From the NCBI GenBank assembly GCA_026710945.1, contig JAPOQA010000060.1:1-55967 (forward strand): DNA of 55,967 nucleotides. Reading direction: 5' to 3'. Shown here piece after piece: positions 35,051 to 44,600 of the stretch; the first letter of the stretch is position 1; each line of letters begins with the position of its first letter. Under the pieces are notes generated by a model that was given only the letters and a program-made list of their open reading frames with translations, had not been told where the DNA came from and did not search any database. Made by a program: the position numbers and the translations under genes. The DNA is from Chloroflexota bacterium. Lineage in GTDB: Bacteria; Chloroflexota; UBA11872; VXOZ01.

Positions 35051-35731
35051 GTGAAGTACGAGATAGAGAGCCGGCCGACTTACAGCGTCCTGGAGGTCGG
35101 CCTCGACCCCAACGAGTCTGTCGTGGCGGAGTCCGGCGCGATGATATGGATGAGCAGTTCGATCCAACTCAACACCTCGATGCAGGGAGGCATGTTCAAG
35201 AGTCTGCGCAGGTCCGCGCTCGGCGGCGAGAGCTTCTTCCAGAACGTCTTCGAGGCGCAAGACGCCCCCGGTGTCGTGGCGTTTTCGCCGGGGCAACCCG
35301 GCGACATCGTGGCCGTCGACCTCAGCCGCGGCGACGTGCTCATGGAGGACAGCGCCTACCTGGCAGCGGAACAGGGAGTCACCATCGACACCACCTTCCA
35401 GGGTTTCCGGGGCTTCTTCAATGAAGGTCTCTTCATCCTCAGGGCCACCGGCAGCGGGTTGCTCTTCTTCAGCGGCTACGGTGACATCGAGGAGATTGAG
35501 GTGGATGGCACGTACATCGTGGATAACGGTCACGCCGTGGCGTGGGAGCCAACGCTAACGTATGAGATTACGCGCGGCCGCTCTATCCGTTCGTTCCTGT
35601 TCTCGGACCAACTGCTGTTGAGATTCGGCGGCCGCGGCCGGCTGTGGGTCCAGTCACGGAATCCCCAGGCGTTGGCCAACTGGGTGCATCCTTTCAGAGC
35701 CATTGAGAGCCAGGACTCCGACGACGACTAG
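35051..35731 (+). CDS. AIM24 family protein 3
   Basis: A protein of 226 residues from GTG 35051, one base after the previous stop, with AAGGAAG upstream. Motifs: ESVVAESGAMIWMSSSIQLN, LGGESFFQNVFEAQ, AFSPGQPGDIVAVDL, DNGHAVAWEPTLTYEI, and an acidic tail SQDSDDD. It is the last gene of the AIM24 trio. The stretch after it, 35732-35957, contains no gene I can support. Confidence 0.9.
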   Translation: MKYEIESRPTYSVLEVGLDPNESVVAESGAMIWMSSSIQLNTSMQGGMFKSLRRSALGGESFFQNVFEAQDAPGVVAFSPGQPGDIVAVDLSRGDVLMEDSAYLAAEQGVTIDTTFQGFRGFFNEGLFILRATGSGLLFFSGYGDIEEIEVDGTYIVDNGHAVAWEPTLTYEITRGRSIRSFLFSDQLLLRFGGRGRLWVQSRNPQALANWVHPFRAIESQDSDDD

Positions 35732-35957
35732 TGGTTCGACATGTTTGTAGCGATAGGCACGAGCGCCGGTAGCGTAGGCTCGCACGGGACGTGTGCGCAA
35801 CCTGTGCCATCTTCCCGTGACGTGGGGCAGTCACGCCAATCCGAGGGGTTGATCACAGGTTACAAACCTACGCTACCGTTTATTCTGTTCATCAATCCAA
35901 AATGGTTGAACCACTAGGAGCGCAAAGCAAATTACTGGCTGCAAGGAGGTTGTAGCT

Positions 35958-36077
35958 ATGCGGCAGAATTTTTTTAGGAGCCGTCTTTTCAATTGGATCA
36001 TAGTCGGGGTAGCCGTGATTGCCATCCTGATCATCGCTCGGGTCTGCGGAATCCCTATCGAGTTCACCGTCGGATAG
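35958..36077 (+). CDS. Very small membrane protein
   Basis: A 39-residue frame with an excellent ribosome binding site (AAGGAGG, 8 nt before the ATG). It reads MRQNFFRSRLFNWIIVGVAV and continues as IAILIIARVCGIPIEFTVG: a basic start, then one transmembrane helix. The size is below usual gene-calling limits. The strong start signal and hydrophobic core make it a plausible real gene; function is unknown. Confidence 0.55.
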   Translation: MRQNFFRSRLFNWIIVGVAVIAILIIARVCGIPIEFTVG

Positions 36078-36225
36078 ACTGCCCGGCAGAAGCAAGCAGC
36101 GCCCGCCCGGAACACGCTCCCGTGCCGCCTGGGGCGGGCCGCCATGCTCTCGGCGCAACGTCGGTACAAGCCGGGAGCGGGCATCCCCGCCGCACGATTA
36201 ACACGGTTAAAAGGAGATTGCCAAA

Positions 36226-38475
36226 GTGAACGCATCCACCTCTCATATCCGTTGGTTGGCGACCTTGGGAGTCCTGCTCCTCATTGTGGCTCTAAGCGCC
36301 TGCGGCGAGATTCCGGCGCTCACTGCTACGCCCGTAGCTACGCACACGCCGACGCCGACGCCCATCCCCGCGAGTCCAACGCCGGAGCAGCCCGCCGCCG
36401 CCATTGCCGAGCTTGATGTCAGCATTGATAGCGGCGGTACTGTTTGGCAGGAAGTGTTCGCTACGCTCACCACCGCCGAGCAAGCGTGCATCCGCAACGC
36501 GCTGGGTGACGAGTTGGAGTCGGCGCTGGGCCGACCTGTCATGGGCGAGAGCGACAGCCCGGAGCAGTGGGAGGTGTCCATATTTTCCTGTCTCGCTCCG
36601 GAAATTGCCCGTGCCGTCTACTTCTCCGTTGTGATCGCCGAGATGCAAGAGGACGTGGAGTTGAGCGAGGTCGAACTAGCCTGCTTGCGGGAGTCGGTGG
36701 CCGCTACCGACGTGGCGGCCGTGGTTGCCGCCATGGTTGCCGACGCCGACGATCACACGGCGGCTGCGGCGTTCTTCTCCGACTTTGTGAGCTGCCTGCC
36801 GGACCTGCTCCTCTCGACCATGGTCGCGGAGATGGGGGTGGAGTGGGAAGAGTTGAGCGAGGACGAAGTAGCCTGCTTGCGCGGGTTGCTGGCTGAGGTT
36901 AACTGGGGCGCCATGTTCTTCGCTGATGAAGACGTCGAGGCGTATGCGGACTTCGCCGTCGGCATGCTTTCTTGCGTTCCGGCCCTACTCCTGTCCAGCG
37001 CGCTGGGTGAAGAGGTGGAGCTGAGCGAGGCAGAAGCGTCTTGCCTGCGGGAGGCGTTCGCCGCTATCGACATTGCCGCCCTGCTTACCGCCGCAGACGA
37101 CCTCGCCGGGTTTGCGGCGCTGGCGCCGGACCTGGTGGGGTGTGTCCCGGATCTGTTCGTCTCCCTCTTCATCGCGGAAACGGGGGCGAGCATAGAAGAC
37201 TTGAGCGCAGAGGAGAGGGACTGCCTGCGGGAGGCGATCGTCGCTATCGACTGGGCAGCCGTGGTTGCCGGCACTGACGATAGCGCTGCCGTGTCCGCGG
37301 CATCCTCTGCCTTTTTCTCTTGCGTTCCGGGCCTCATACTCTCCGCCGCGTTCGGAGAGGACGTGGAGTTGAGTGAAGACGAAGCGTCTTGCCTAAGGAA
37401 GTCGTTCGCTGATATTGACGTGACCGCCCTGATTGCCGTCCCAGACGACCCCGACGCGGCTGTGAAGTCGGTCGCGGCGCTGCTGAACTGCGTTCCGCAC
37501 CTGTTCTTTGCCGGCCTGACCGAGGATGGAGAGGCGTTGAGCGAGGAAGAAGCGTCCTGCCTGCGGGAACTGGTAGCCGATACCGACCTCGCTGCCCTGC
37601 TTGCTTCCCCCGACGACTCCGCCGCGTACGTGGCGTTCGGTGTCGGGCTGTTGCTCTGCGTGCCGGACCTGTTGAGCGCAAGGGATGAGGGAGACATAGC
37701 CCCCGTCTCCGACAGCGTCGACGACCACGCCGACTCAGTCGAGGAGGCCACCACTATAACCGTCGGGGAAGCTGTGCAAGGCACGCTGGACTACGCGGAC
37801 GACACCGACGTCTTCGCGTTCCAGGCAAAGGAGGGCTTGTTCTACCAGATAGACGTGGCGCTGGGAACGCTCTCCGACTCACTGGTGGGACTGTATGACG
37901 CCTACGAGCAGGAGTTGGCGTACAACGACGATCACGGTGATTCGCTGGCCTCGCGCATCGTTTGGGCAGTGCCGCGCTCAGGCGCATACTACGTTGCGGT
38001 GGAGGGCTACGGCGCCGGTTCGTATACTCTGACGGTGGCCGTTTCCGATGTCACGGACGACTACGCCAACTCACTGGAGGGAGCCACCGCTGTGACGGTC
38101 GGGGAGGCTGTGCAAGGCATGCTGGAGTATGAAAATGACATTGACTTCTTCGTGTTCCTGGCAGAGAAAGGCTTGTTCTACCAGATAGACGTGGCGCTGG
38201 GAACGCTCTCCGACTCACTGGTGGGACTGTATGACGCCTACGAGCAGGAGTTGGCGTACAACGACGATCACGGTGAATCGCTGGCCTCGCGCATCGTTTG
38301 GGCAGCGCCGCGCTCGGGTGCGTACTACATCGCGGTGGAGGGCTATAGCGCCGGTTCCTATACCCTTACGGTGGCCGTAGCCACGCCGACTGAAGCGAAC
38401 ACCGGAGCGATCGAGGGCGGCACGTCATTGACTGTTGCCTCCGTCAGGCCAGCTGGTTTCATATCTGCGGAATGA
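36226..38475 (+). CDS. Large repeat lipoprotein: cysteine-pair repeats plus two PPC-like domains
   Basis: A protein of 749 residues from GTG 36226 (AAGGAG 9 nt upstream). The signal ends in the lipobox ALSAC and is followed by a TP linker. Residues about 70-490 hold roughly seven repeats of 60-75 residues. Each has the pattern ELSE-E-x-x-CLR, an acidic/alanine helix, and then a second cysteine in CVPDLL or CLPDLL. Two bacterial pre-peptidase C-terminal (PPC)-like domains follow (TVGEAVQGTLDYADDTDVFA, GLFYQIDVALGTLSDSLVGL). The two PPC copies are near-identical in DNA over about 147 bp (37834-37980 and 38170-38316), a recent duplication or gene conversion. It is probably an extracellular binding or structural protein. 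Confidence 0.75.
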   Translation: MNASTSHIRWLATLGVLLLIVALSACGEIPALTATPVATHTPTPTPIPASPTPEQPAAAIAELDVSIDSGGTVWQEVFATLTTAEQACIRNALGDELESALGRPVMGESDSPEQWEVSIFSCLAPEIARAVYFSVVIAEMQEDVELSEVELACLRESVAATDVAAVVAAMVADADDHTAAAAFFSDFVSCLPDLLLSTMVAEMGVEWEELSEDEVACLRGLLAEVNWGAMFFADEDVEAYADFAVGMLSCVPALLLSSALGEEVELSEAEASCLREAFAAIDIAALLTAADDLAGFAALAPDLVGCVPDLFVSLFIAETGASIEDLSAEERDCLREAIVAIDWAAVVAGTDDSAAVSAASSAFFSCVPGLILSAAFGEDVELSEDEASCLRKSFADIDVTALIAVPDDPDAAVKSVAALLNCVPHLFFAGLTEDGEALSEEEASCLRELVADTDLAALLASPDDSAAYVAFGVGLLLCVPDLLSARDEGDIAPVSDSVDDHADSVEEATTITVGEAVQGTLDYADDTDVFAFQAKEGLFYQIDVALGTLSDSLVGLYDAYEQELAYNDDHGDSLASRIVWAVPRSGAYYVAVEGYGAGSYTLTVAVSDVTDDYANSLEGATAVTVGEAVQGMLEYENDIDFFVFLAEKGLFYQIDVALGTLSDSLVGLYDAYEQELAYNDDHGESLASRIVWAAPRSGAYYIAVEGYSAGSYTLTVAVATPTEANTGAIEGGTSLTVASVRPAGFISAE

Positions 38476-38586
38476 TGAGAGACAGCCAGGAGAAGCAATT
38501 ATGGGTCCTAAAGAGCAGAAGTTCTGGCTGCTGTTGATGAGGCGATTGTGAAGTAGAAGCGTGAAGGAAGCCTGAAAGGACTCCCT

Positions 38587-38925
38587 ATGTCTGTATTTTA
38601 CAACAGAGTTGAGGTTGTAGGACCAAATATTCTCAAAGTCGGTGAGCATGGCACCCCACCACGCAAGCCTGTTTACTTGCCGTTCTGTCCGAAGGAAGGT
38701 AAGGGCGACGACTGCAAACGTGCCCTGTAAGAAATACTGGCGAACGAGAAAGGCGTGGTCCTTCCATTTACCGAGAGGGTCTCATCCAGCAGCCCCATGA
38801 TTTGGGACGTTTCTTGTGAAGGCACAAATGAATCACTCAGCGACTTGCTCGTTGCTGAAGGCCTTGCCATCAAGTGGGCCATGCCGAAAGGGCCGGGAAC
38901 TGTTGAGTGCCCTACTTCTTACTAG
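38587..38925 (+). pseudogene. SNase-like relic with one in-frame stop
   Basis: From ATG 38587 (GAAAGGA upstream) the frame runs 112 codons apart from a TAA at 38728-38730. It includes SVFYNRVEVVGPNILKVGEH and, after the stop, NESLSDLLVAEGLAIKW. The latter resembles the C-terminal LN-LLV-EGLA motif of staphylococcal-nuclease-like proteins. Assignment to SNase is tentative; the stop makes this a probable pseudogene. Confidence 0.45.
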
Positions 38926-39158
38926 CCGCCAATACCACCATCAAACGCCCATTTGGCAGATGCTGCCAGGATCTGCGTTTGCCGTTTCCACATCGATGGC
39001 GTTGAAGGTCAGGCTGTTCAGAAAGAATGAAACTGACGCCTTTGAGTGCCTGTAGAGCGCACTCTCCTCCATAGTGCCAATTATCGCACGTATCTCGGGA
39101 ATATTGAGCATAGGAAGCTGGAGGTTTAGGAATAGTCGCACCAACGCAGCATGAATGC

Positions 39159-41813
39159 GTGCCGGTCTACACGCGGAGGCACTGGGGCAAGTTCGACCAG
39201 GGCGAAATACACCTCCTAGAGCACCACCTCGCCGACGTTGGCGCCTGCTTTGAGGCGCTGCTGGCTCAGCATACGATTCGCAAGAGGCTAGCGCGTTCCG
39301 GCGGCTTGGATGACCTAGACGACGTGGCCGTGGCCCGTTTATCCATTCTTGCCGCCTTACACGACATTGGCAAGGCAAACGTTGGCTTTCAGACGCGGGT
39401 CTGGCGTGACTCCGACTTCCCGGAAGGACGACGCAGACCAGGACGCTCCGGTCACTTTAACGAGTTGGTACCCGTGCTCAACGGGGAAGATCGGCGAACG
39501 GCCGCCTGGTTTTTCGACGCCCTTGGCTGGTGGTGGGACGCAACCGAGACTTGGGATGATCGCTGCGGCAAGACGGTCTGTGCCCTGTTCGTCGCTGCAC
39601 TTTCCCATCACGGACGGCCGCTGAAACTGGAAGGTGGATACTCCAGGAACGAGGCTATCTGGCAGCGTCTCGGTGAACTGGAGCCCAAGCAGCTCGTAGA
39701 GCGCATTGGGGTTCTGGTAAAGGATTGGTTCCCCGCCGCCTTCTCCGATGGCGCGCCGCTGCCCGTGGCTCCCGAGTTCCAGCACATGTTCCTAGGCCTA
39801 TGCAACTGGGCCGACTGGATTGGCTCCAATGAGGAGTGGTTTTGTTACCTTGACTCGCGGCAGGACGACTACTTCCTGCACGCTCAACGGCAGGCAGAGG
39901 ATGCAATCCAGGCACTAGGGCTAGATGTTGAACAGCAGAGGGCCAGTTTCCAAGACGTTCCCGATTTCGGCGGACTATTCGAGATTCCAGGCTCACCTGA
40001 ACCCAACGCCATCCAGCGCACGGCCGCCGCAGACACTTTCCTTGAAGAGACGCTGGTCATCATTGAGTCGGAGACAGGCTCCGGCAAAACGGAGGCGGTT
40101 CTGTGGCGGTTCGCCCGAATGTACAAGGCCGGGCTTGTGGACGGCCTCTACTTTGCACTGCCCACGCGGGCCGCGGCAGTCCAGATCCACGACCGCGTCA
40201 AGCGATTTGCCGCCAACCTGTTGCCGGCGCGGCACAGACCGCCCGTCGTGCTGGCCGTGCCCGGCTACGACCCCGGTAAAGACGCCGACTCCATAGGATT
40301 GCCCTCCTACAATCCCTGGTGGGACGACCACCACGGCGCGGAGAAGCCCTGGGCCACCGAGAGCCCCAAGAGGTTCCTCTCCGCCCAGATAGCGGTTGGG
40401 ACGGTTGACCAAGCCATGATGGGGGCGCTTATGGTCAAGAACGCGCACATGAGGGCCGCCTGCCTGTCGCGCAATCTGCTTGTGGTGGACGAGGTTCACG
40501 CCTCCGACACGTACATGAGGGTAGTTCTGGAGGCGCTTCTGGATGCCCACATCGGTGACGGCGGCTACGCCCTGCTCATGTCGGCGACTTTGGGCTCGGC
40601 CGCCCGGCATCGCTGGCTCAATCACGGCAGGCCTCACGCCGGAGAAGGGCCAACTCTTTTAGAAGCGATTGACGCTCCGTATCCCGCCGTCAGCGTCAAG
40701 AGCATGGAGGGAGATAAGTTGGTTGGCACACGGGAGAACGACCAGGATAAACGCGCAAGGGTAGAAACGGCCCCTGAGATGGGAGACTTCCATGCCGTGG
40801 CGCAGCGCGCTCTGGAGGCTGCCCGCAGCGGCGCAAAGGTGCTAGTAATCAGAAACACCGTTGGCTATGCAATAAGGACGCAGCAGGCGTTGGAAGAGCT
40901 CGCAGGGCCGGACAATCAGGACCTGCTGTTTGACGTAGAAGGCTTACCTGCCCTGCATCACGGGCGCTTTGCAACTATAGACCGCCAGCGCTTGGACAAG
41001 CGGGTTGAGAAAGTCCTGGGCAGAAAGGACCGCAGCTCCGGCGGTCGAGTCGTGATTGGTACACAGACGCTGGAGCAGTCCCTGGACATCGACGCGGATC
41101 TGCTCATCAGCGACCTGTGCCCGGTGGACGTGCTGCTGCAGCGCATCGGCCGCCTGCACCGACATCGTCGGGGCGATCGCCCCGACGGGTACGAAACCCC
41201 GGTCTGCGTTGTACTCGCGCCGCCAGACAACGACCTCTCGCCTTTGCTCGGAAGCGGGACGGAGGCCAACGGGCTGGGTCCTTACGGTGGGGTGTACGAA
41301 GATCTGCGAACCCTGGAGGCAACGCTCCGGCTCATAGAGCAGCATTCCGAGTGGCACATACCGGAGATGAACCGCAAGCTGGTGGAGCAAGCCACCCACC
41401 CCGCTGCGCTGGAGGAGATTGTCCAGAAGATGGAGTTGCAGAGCGAAGATTGGCGAGTCCATGCAAATGAAATAGCGGGAGTGGGGATAGCTCAGGGCCA
41501 GACCGCCCAGTTCTCTATAATCAGGCGGGATAAGTCCTTCTTCACCGACAACCGGGACGTGGTCTTCGGCGATATGGAAGAGCGGATACGGACGCGCTTG
41601 GGCGACGACCGCGTCGACATAGTTTTCGACCCGCAGCCAGCCAGCCCATTCGATGCGGCGGCCAGCATCGAAAGGCTGGCGATGTCAGCCCGGTGGCTGG
41701 GAGGAGAGGATATCCCTGAATCGGTGGTACCGGAGCGAACCGACGAAGGGTTCGCCTTTACCATCGGCGACCGCGGCTTCATCTACGACCGGCTGGGCCT
41801 GCGCCGGGTCTAA
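39159..41813 (+). CDS. cas3: CRISPR-associated helicase-nuclease Cas3 (type I-E)
   Basis: A protein of 884 residues from GTG 39159; no convincing ribosome binding site precedes it, so the start may be slightly different. The HD nuclease has HHLADVGA near the N-terminus, then LAALHDIGKANVGFQ (catalytic H-D near 68). The helicase has Walker A ESETGSGKTEAV (about 304), VVDEVHASDT (about 443), SATLGSA, and GTQTLEQSLDID with QRIGRLHRHRR. Cas3 is recruited by Cascade bound to target DNA and degrades it processively. All motifs look intact. Confidence 0.95.
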   Translation: MPVYTRRHWGKFDQGEIHLLEHHLADVGACFEALLAQHTIRKRLARSGGLDDLDDVAVARLSILAALHDIGKANVGFQTRVWRDSDFPEGRRRPGRSGHFNELVPVLNGEDRRTAAWFFDALGWWWDATETWDDRCGKTVCALFVAALSHHGRPLKLEGGYSRNEAIWQRLGELEPKQLVERIGVLVKDWFPAAFSDGAPLPVAPEFQHMFLGLCNWADWIGSNEEWFCYLDSRQDDYFLHAQRQAEDAIQALGLDVEQQRASFQDVPDFGGLFEIPGSPEPNAIQRTAAADTFLEETLVIIESETGSGKTEAVLWRFARMYKAGLVDGLYFALPTRAAAVQIHDRVKRFAANLLPARHRPPVVLAVPGYDPGKDADSIGLPSYNPWWDDHHGAEKPWATESPKRFLSAQIAVGTVDQAMMGALMVKNAHMRAACLSRNLLVVDEVHASDTYMRVVLEALLDAHIGDGGYALLMSATLGSAARHRWLNHGRPHAGEGPTLLEAIDAPYPAVSVKSMEGDKLVGTRENDQDKRARVETAPEMGDFHAVAQRALEAARSGAKVLVIRNTVGYAIRTQQALEELAGPDNQDLLFDVEGLPALHHGRFATIDRQRLDKRVEKVLGRKDRSSGGRVVIGTQTLEQSLDIDADLLISDLCPVDVLLQRIGRLHRHRRGDRPDGYETPVCVVLAPPDNDLSPLLGSGTEANGLGPYGGVYEDLRTLEATLRLIEQHSEWHIPEMNRKLVEQATHPAALEEIVQKMELQSEDWRVHANEIAGVGIAQGQTAQFSIIRRDKSFFTDNRDVVFGDMEERIRTRLGDDRVDIVFDPQPASPFDAAASIERLAMSARWLGGEDIPESVVPERTDEGFAFTIGDRGFIYDRLGLRRV

Positions 41814-41846
41814 GAGCCTGTTTACGATCTGCTTGTCTGGGCGCGC

Positions 41847-41977
41847 AACGTTCGCCCCCGTATCGTGTCGATACGCTGTATCGAGTACGGGGCAGGCTCT
41901 GAGCACTTCGGCAAGCTCAGCACAGGCTTGTCGAAGTGCTCAGAGCTTACCCCGTACGTGATGTGGGGGCGAACGTT
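41847..41977. repeat. Long nested hairpin between cas3 and cas8e
   Basis: Outer arms AACGTTCGCCCCC (41847) and GGGGGCGAACGTT (41965) enclose inner arms GTACGGGG/CCCCGTAC and GCTCTGAGCACTTCG/CGAAGTGCTCAGAGC, the whole spanning 131 bp. It looks like a palindromic insertion element or processing/termination hairpin. The rest of 41814-42121 shows no gene. Confidence 0.7.
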
Positions 41978-42121
41978 TCTCGTGCAGACAAAACGAGTGT
42001 AACCAGGTTCTAACGGCGCGCGGAACCGCTGAGATGCCGCTGGCAAATGCGTTGCTTTGCCGTTATTGCTCGTGTATCGTTCTTTGCATGATCCGATTGA
42101 CTATCGCCTGGAGTCCCTCCG

Positions 42122-43720
42122 ATGTACAACATCCTCACTGAGTCCCTGATACGGGTGGTCAAATCCAACGGCGCTCGAGAAAAGGCGTCCCTGCCCGCAG
42201 TCTACGCCGCGCTCATGACCGACCAAGTAGAGGCGTTCCCCGCCCTGCGCCCCCACCAGCGCCACGCCTGGCACGCCTTCCTGGTCCAGTTGGGCGCTAT
42301 GGCCGTGCACCGGGCAGACCTGAACCAACCGCCGGAGCAAGCCGACGAGTGGCTGCGTATCATAAAGGCCCTTACGAGAGATGAACTCGCGAAGGTTGCT
42401 TACCCGGATGATGACCCGCGGCGGCTGGATGAACCCTGGCAACTGGTCGTAGACGACATCACCAAGCCCGCCTTCATGCAGCCGCCGGCGCGTTCCGAAG
42501 AGCGCTCATCGGACTACAAGAGCGCAGTCGCCACTCCAGATGAGTTGGACATGCTGGTCACGTCCAAGAACCACGATCTGAAATCGGCCGTGGCCGTCCA
42601 GTCCGCCACTGATGACTGGATGTTCGCGCTGATTACTCTACAAACAATGGAGGGATTCAGCGGCGCCGGCAACTATGGTATATCCAGAATGAACGGCGGC
42701 ATGAGCAGCAGGCCTGCCTTCAGCATTACTCAGGACATTCGACTTGGCGCACACGCGAAACGCGATATGAAAGTCCTGCTGGAACGTCGTCAGGAGCCTA
42801 ACGGCCATTGCCTGCTGTGGGCTCTCCCCTGGGATGGCGCTCCGGCGGAGGCGCTGCTTCTGAGCGCCTTGGATCCCCACTACCTCGAGATCTGTCGGCG
42901 TATACGGCTGGGCGTGGACGGCTCAGGAGATCTGAGCGTGGTCAGGACGTCGTCCAAGGCGGCCCGTATAGAGGCCAAGGCCAGCAAGGGCATTACAGGA
43001 GACCCCTGGACGCCCATAGACAGAAAGGATGCCAAGTCGTTGACCCTTGCCAATGGCGGCTTTACCTACAAGAGGACCGTAGAGTATCTATTTGGTGATG
43101 ATTGGGAAATGCCCGAGTTGCTTAGGCCTACAGACGCAGAGGTTCGCTCCCCGGAGACCATGACGCTTGTCGCGAGGGGGATGGTGCGCGGGCAGGGCAA
43201 GACCGAAGGCTACTACGAGCGCATGATTCCCGTCAGGAAGAGGTTTCAATCGGCGATGCTGCGTCAGAGTGGGCAGGACGACATCGGGCAAATTGCCACG
43301 GTCCGCATTGAATATATAAGTGCAGTCCAGCGGATTCTCAGCCACGCCATCCAGGTGTTTCTGGCAGGAGGTGACAGCGATGCTGTAGGCCCTGAGCATC
43401 GCAATCTGGCTCGACCCTGGCTAAATCGCCTGGATGGAATTGTGGATCGCACTTTCTTCGATGACCTCCAGGACGAGTTTGAGGAAGAAGATTCGGAAGA
43501 GCGCGATCGCATGCGCAACCGCTGGCTAATGAACCGCCGGGACGGCGTTGTCGATCACGCCCGCAACATTCTGTCCGCGGCCATCGACTCCCTGCCCTGT
43601 CCGGCGATTCACCGCTTCAAGGCCCGCGCCAACGCCGAGGCGCTGTTCGAGGGGAGAATACGCGGTAACCGGGGCCTGCCCTTCCTGTTCACTGAGAAAG
43701 GAGATGATGATGAAAGCTAA
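42122..43720 (+). CDS. casA: Cascade large subunit Cas8e (Cse1)
   Basis: A protein of 532 residues opening with MYNILTESLIRVV and a conserved Cse1 layout. Its N-terminal domain contains FPALRPHQRHAWHAFLVQLG, and GFSGAGNYGISRMNGGMSSR forms the L1 region contacting the PAM side; a C-terminal four-helix bundle follows. Cas8e recognises the PAM and recruits Cas3. It is followed by cse2, with overlapping starts. Normal length for the family. Confidence 0.93.
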   Translation: MYNILTESLIRVVKSNGAREKASLPAVYAALMTDQVEAFPALRPHQRHAWHAFLVQLGAMAVHRADLNQPPEQADEWLRIIKALTRDELAKVAYPDDDPRRLDEPWQLVVDDITKPAFMQPPARSEERSSDYKSAVATPDELDMLVTSKNHDLKSAVAVQSATDDWMFALITLQTMEGFSGAGNYGISRMNGGMSSRPAFSITQDIRLGAHAKRDMKVLLERRQEPNGHCLLWALPWDGAPAEALLLSALDPHYLEICRRIRLGVDGSGDLSVVRTSSKAARIEAKASKGITGDPWTPIDRKDAKSLTLANGGFTYKRTVEYLFGDDWEMPELLRPTDAEVRSPETMTLVARGMVRGQGKTEGYYERMIPVRKRFQSAMLRQSGQDDIGQIATVRIEYISAVQRILSHAIQVFLAGGDSDAVGPEHRNLARPWLNRLDGIVDRTFFDDLQDEFEEEDSEERDRMRNRWLMNRRDGVVDHARNILSAAIDSLPCPAIHRFKARANAEALFEGRIRGNRGLPFLFTEKGDDDES

Positions 43721-44321
43721 TGCACCGGAAGTTGAGTATCCGGCTGGGCTTCCCCAAGAGCCCGAGCGCAGAAGTTGGGGTGACACCGCCTTTGCCTTAG
43801 CCGGTGAAGTAGCGGGGCGGAGACTCTCGCCGGGCGATCGCGCTGAACTGCGCCGTATGGACCCCGATTCGCCCGGCCCCGCAGTCTACTGGCGGCTGAT
43901 GGCAGAACACGATCTGCTGGGCAACCGGGCCCTGGAAAGGAAGTGGGCGCTCATCCTGCACGGCATCGCTCTGATGACGCCTAGGATCGGCGTGGACGGC
44001 GTTCCGCAGTCTGCCCACAACGGATCCACCCCCGTCGGTCGGGCGCTCTTTCTGGGCGGTGAAGCGCAGAGGGAAAAGGGTTTCTACAGCGAGTCACGGC
44101 TCAACAGGCTGCTGACAGCCCGGGGAGGCATGCTTCGTACCCTGCTGGCCCGCGCGTTTCGCACCCTTGCGTCCGCCGGTGTGTCCTTCAACTGGCGGGA
44201 GATGGCGCAGTTCATACTCAGCGAGGGCTATGACGAAGAGGCGGCAGAGCGGGCGCGCCGACGCATTGCCAGCGAGTATTACCGGGCGGAACGCCGCAGT
44301 GCCCCAGTTTCGGAAAACTGA
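43710..44321 (+). CDS. casB: Cascade small subunit Cse2
   Basis: A protein of 203 residues. Three consecutive ATG codons (43704, 43707, 43710) follow AAAGGAG; I choose 43710 for best spacing. Motifs of Cse2: LSPGDRAELRRMDPDSPG, WALILHGIALMTP, GRALFLGGEAQREKGFYSES, RLNRLLTARGGML. The gene overlaps the end of casA by 11 nt. Cse2 dimers stabilise the R-loop along the Cascade belly. Confidence 0.93.
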   Translation: MKANAPEVEYPAGLPQEPERRSWGDTAFALAGEVAGRRLSPGDRAELRRMDPDSPGPAVYWRLMAEHDLLGNRALERKWALILHGIALMTPRIGVDGVPQSAHNGSTPVGRALFLGGEAQREKGFYSESRLNRLLTARGGMLRTLLARAFRTLASAGVSFNWREMAQFILSEGYDEEAAERARRRIASEYYRAERRSAPVSEN

Positions 44322-44430
44322 ACCGAATACATCGTGGATAGGAAAGGAGAACGGAATTAGTAGATTGAACTCACACCGTGCGGATATGCGAAAGCCCATG
44401 CATACTCGCGCCTGAAGCGGCTCCTCGCTA

Positions 44431-44540
44431 TGTCATCCCTGCGGCTTCGCTCAGGATAAACTCCGCGGCGAAGAATCTAGGGTCAGGACCCCTCTTGAAT
44501 CCGTGTTTTCGACGAAGTCGACGCTGTGCTCAGCATGACA
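44431..44540. mobile_element. MITE-like element inside the cas operon
   Basis: A 110-bp non-coding unit has near-inverted ends (TGTCATCCCTG and CAGCATGACA) and internal GAAGAATCT/GGACCCCTC blocks that recall interspersed TGTCAT repeats of this bacterial group. It lies in the 279-bp gap between cse2 and cas7, genes that are normally adjacent. It carries no transposase. Confidence 0.6.
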
Positions 44541-44600
44541 CGAAGTGAAGCCCCACGAAGCTATCACGTAGAGGTCGTATGATTTCAAAGGAGATTTCAC

